A DNA stretch of 64,000 nucleotides, from positions 1 to 64,000 of the forward strand of contig NZ_JAAMQU010000004.1 of NCBI RefSeq assembly GCF_013522925.1, read 5' to 3'. Origin of the DNA: Pseudomonas japonica (lineage in GTDB: Bacteria > Pseudomonadota > Gammaproteobacteria > Pseudomonadales > Pseudomonadaceae). Below the pieces are notes generated by a model that did no database searches, was not told the origin of the DNA, and saw only the letters and a list, made by a program, of their open reading frames with translations. This document shows, piece after piece, positions 62,940 through 64,000 of the stretch; the first letter of the stretch is position 1; each line of letters begins with the position of its first letter. The position numbers and the translations under genes were made by a program.

Positions 62940-64000
62940 GCCTGGTTCGTTTTCAGATGTGCATCGCCGGCACCTGGCAGGATGCCCGTTCAGGCCGCAC
63001 CTTCCAGAGCCTGGACCCCTCCACCGGGCAGGCCTGGGCCGAGCTGCCCGACGCCGACGAAGCCGATGTGGATGTGGCCGTGAAGGCCGCGCAGGCGGCA
63101 TTCGACAGCCCGGCCTGGCGTGGCCTTACCGCCACGGCGCGGGGCAAGCTGTTGCGCCGCCTGGGTGACCTGATCGCCGAGAACAAAGAGCAACTCGCCC
63201 AGCTGGAAAGCCGCGACAACGGCAAGCTGATCCGCGAAACCCGCGGCCAGGTGGGCTATCTTCCGGAATTTTTCCACTACACGGCGGGCCTGGCCGACAA
63301 GCTCGAAGGCGGCACCCTCCCCCTCGACAAGCCCGACCTCTTCGCCTACACCGTGCACGAGCCCCTGGGCGTAGTGGCCGGGATCATCCCCTGGAACAGC
63401 CCACTGTACCTCACGGCCATCAAGCTGGCGCCAGCCCTCGCGGCGGGCAACACCATCGTGCTCAAACCCTCCGAACATGCCTCGGCAACGCTGATCGAGC
63501 TGGCCAGGCTGGCATTGGAAGCCGGCATACCACCAGGGGTGGTCAACGTGGTCACCGGTTATGGCCCCAGCACCGGCGCGGCGTTGGTGCGTCACCCGCT
63601 GGTGCGCAAGGTGGCGTTCACTGGCGGCGCGGCCACCGCCCGCCACGTGGTGCGCGGCACCGCCGAAAACTTCGCCAAGCTGTCGCTGGAGTTGGGCGGC
63701 AAATCGCCCAACATCATCTTCGCCGATGCCGACCTGGACAGCGCCCTCAACGGCGTGATCGCCGGGATTTATGCGGCCTCCGGGCAAAGCTGCGTGGCCG
63801 GGTCGCGCCTGCTGGTGCAGGCCGAAATCTACGACACGTTCGTGGAGCGCCTGATCGAGCGTGCCCGCCGCATCAAGATCGGTGCCCCTCGCGAAGAGGC
63901 TACGGAGATGGGCCCCATGGCCACCGAGCAACAGCTGGGTGTAGTGGAGCGGCTGGTGAGCGAAGCCGTGGCCGAAGGCGCCGTACTGCGCATGGGCGGC
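62936..64000 (+). CDS. Aldehyde dehydrogenase, N-terminal 355 residues (cut by window end)
   Basis: This NAD(P)-dependent aldehyde dehydrogenase remains open to the window end. Visible sites are IIPWNSPLYL (the Asn at the active site), KLAPALAAGN, VLKPSEHAS, FTGGAATAR, the general base in LELGGKSPN (about 255) and the nucleophile Cys in ASGQSCVAGSR (about 286). It should turn an aldehyde, perhaps formed by the preceding hydrolase pathway, into an acid. Translational coupling to the hydrolase is clear from the ATGA overlap. Confidence 0.95.
   Translation, partial: MSLVRFQMCIAGTWQDARSGRTFQSLDPSTGQAWAELPDADEADVDVAVKAAQAAFDSPAWRGLTATARGKLLRRLGDLIAENKEQLAQLESRDNGKLIRETRGQVGYLPEFFHYTAGLADKLEGGTLPLDKPDLFAYTVHEPLGVVAGIIPWNSPLYLTAIKLAPALAAGNTIVLKPSEHASATLIELARLALEAGIPPGVVNVVTGYGPSTGAALVRHPLVRKVAFTGGAATARHVVRGTAENFAKLSLELGGKSPNIIFADADLDSALNGVIAGIYAASGQSCVAGSRLLVQAEIYDTFVERLIERARRIKIGAPREEATEMGPMATEQQLGVVERLVSEAVAEGAVLRMGG

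Noticed and set aside
1..64000. tRNA, rRNA, CRISPR or insertion-sequence features
   Set aside because: None was recognised by eye. Short RNAs could be missed without a covariance-model search.

Overview
The window is a high-GC, densely coded chromosomal segment. Several traits point to a fluorescent Pseudomonas, most likely of the P. putida type: codon usage, an Hxc-like type II secretion system with a lipoprotein secretin, REP-like repeats related to those of that group (59413-59495), and familiar gene neighbourhoods such as 2-aminoethylphosphonate (AEP) uptake and PhnX, and a P1 peptidase next to an APC permease. I see no rRNA, tRNA, CRISPR array or insertion sequence.

Layout, left to right. 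(1) 1-3184: the 3' end of one autotransporter gene, then a complete one whose last 119 bases are nearly the same; a third autotransporter lies at 11646-15359. (2) 3246-7451: a PAS/AAA+ sigma-54 activator, a well-formed -24/-12 promoter at 4726-4741, an iron-containing alcohol dehydrogenase and an NCS2-like permease. (3) 7564-10098: a fusion of APS kinase, TPR repeats and sulfotransferase, which could make its own PAPS and use it. (4) 10119-11458: a double-GNAT protein and a small Cys-rich protein. (5) 15524-20623: a 1699-residue signalling protein with a kinase-like domain that has lost its catalytic aspartates, an AAA ATPase, a GAF domain and a histidine kinase. (6) 20679-27441: a phosphonate (AEP-type) locus with a LysR regulator, ABC transporter, phnX and an FAD oxidoreductase. 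Its fused permease is cut in two by an in-frame TGA. (7) 27577-33450: a DUF2235 lipoprotein, a diguanylate cyclase and a hybrid histidine kinase. (8) 33548-35899: an amino-acid ABC transporter without its ATPase. (9) 36355-39393: four genes joined by ATGA overlaps (acyl-CoA dehydrogenase-like, PIG-L deacetylase, NodS-like methyltransferase, GT2 glycosyltransferase), ending in a clear intrinsic terminator.

(10) 39733-51645: a secreted tannase-like esterase followed by an 11-gene type II secretion operon (E-F-G-H-I-J-K-L-M-N-D). The esterase is a natural candidate substrate. (11) 51652-55902: small minus-strand genes (NTF2-like, DoxX, DCC), then a stretch of lower GC with a convergent RES/Xre-type toxin-antitoxin-like pair and a divergent PL7 (alginate-lyase-like) protein without a signal peptide. 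(12) 55910-59406: a beta-aminopeptidase (DmpA-like) and APC permease, divergent from a LuxR-type regulator, with a perfect 16-bp palindrome between. (13) 59870-64000: a glycosyltransferase, a TRIC-family channel, and the start of a catabolic operon (DUF1185, alpha/beta hydrolase, aldehyde dehydrogenase cut by the window end).

The strongest candidates for something new are the four-gene ATGA-coupled operon, the APS kinase-TPR-sulfotransferase fusion, the pseudokinase-histidine kinase, and the convergent RES/Xre pair. No single system here is proven to be undescribed.
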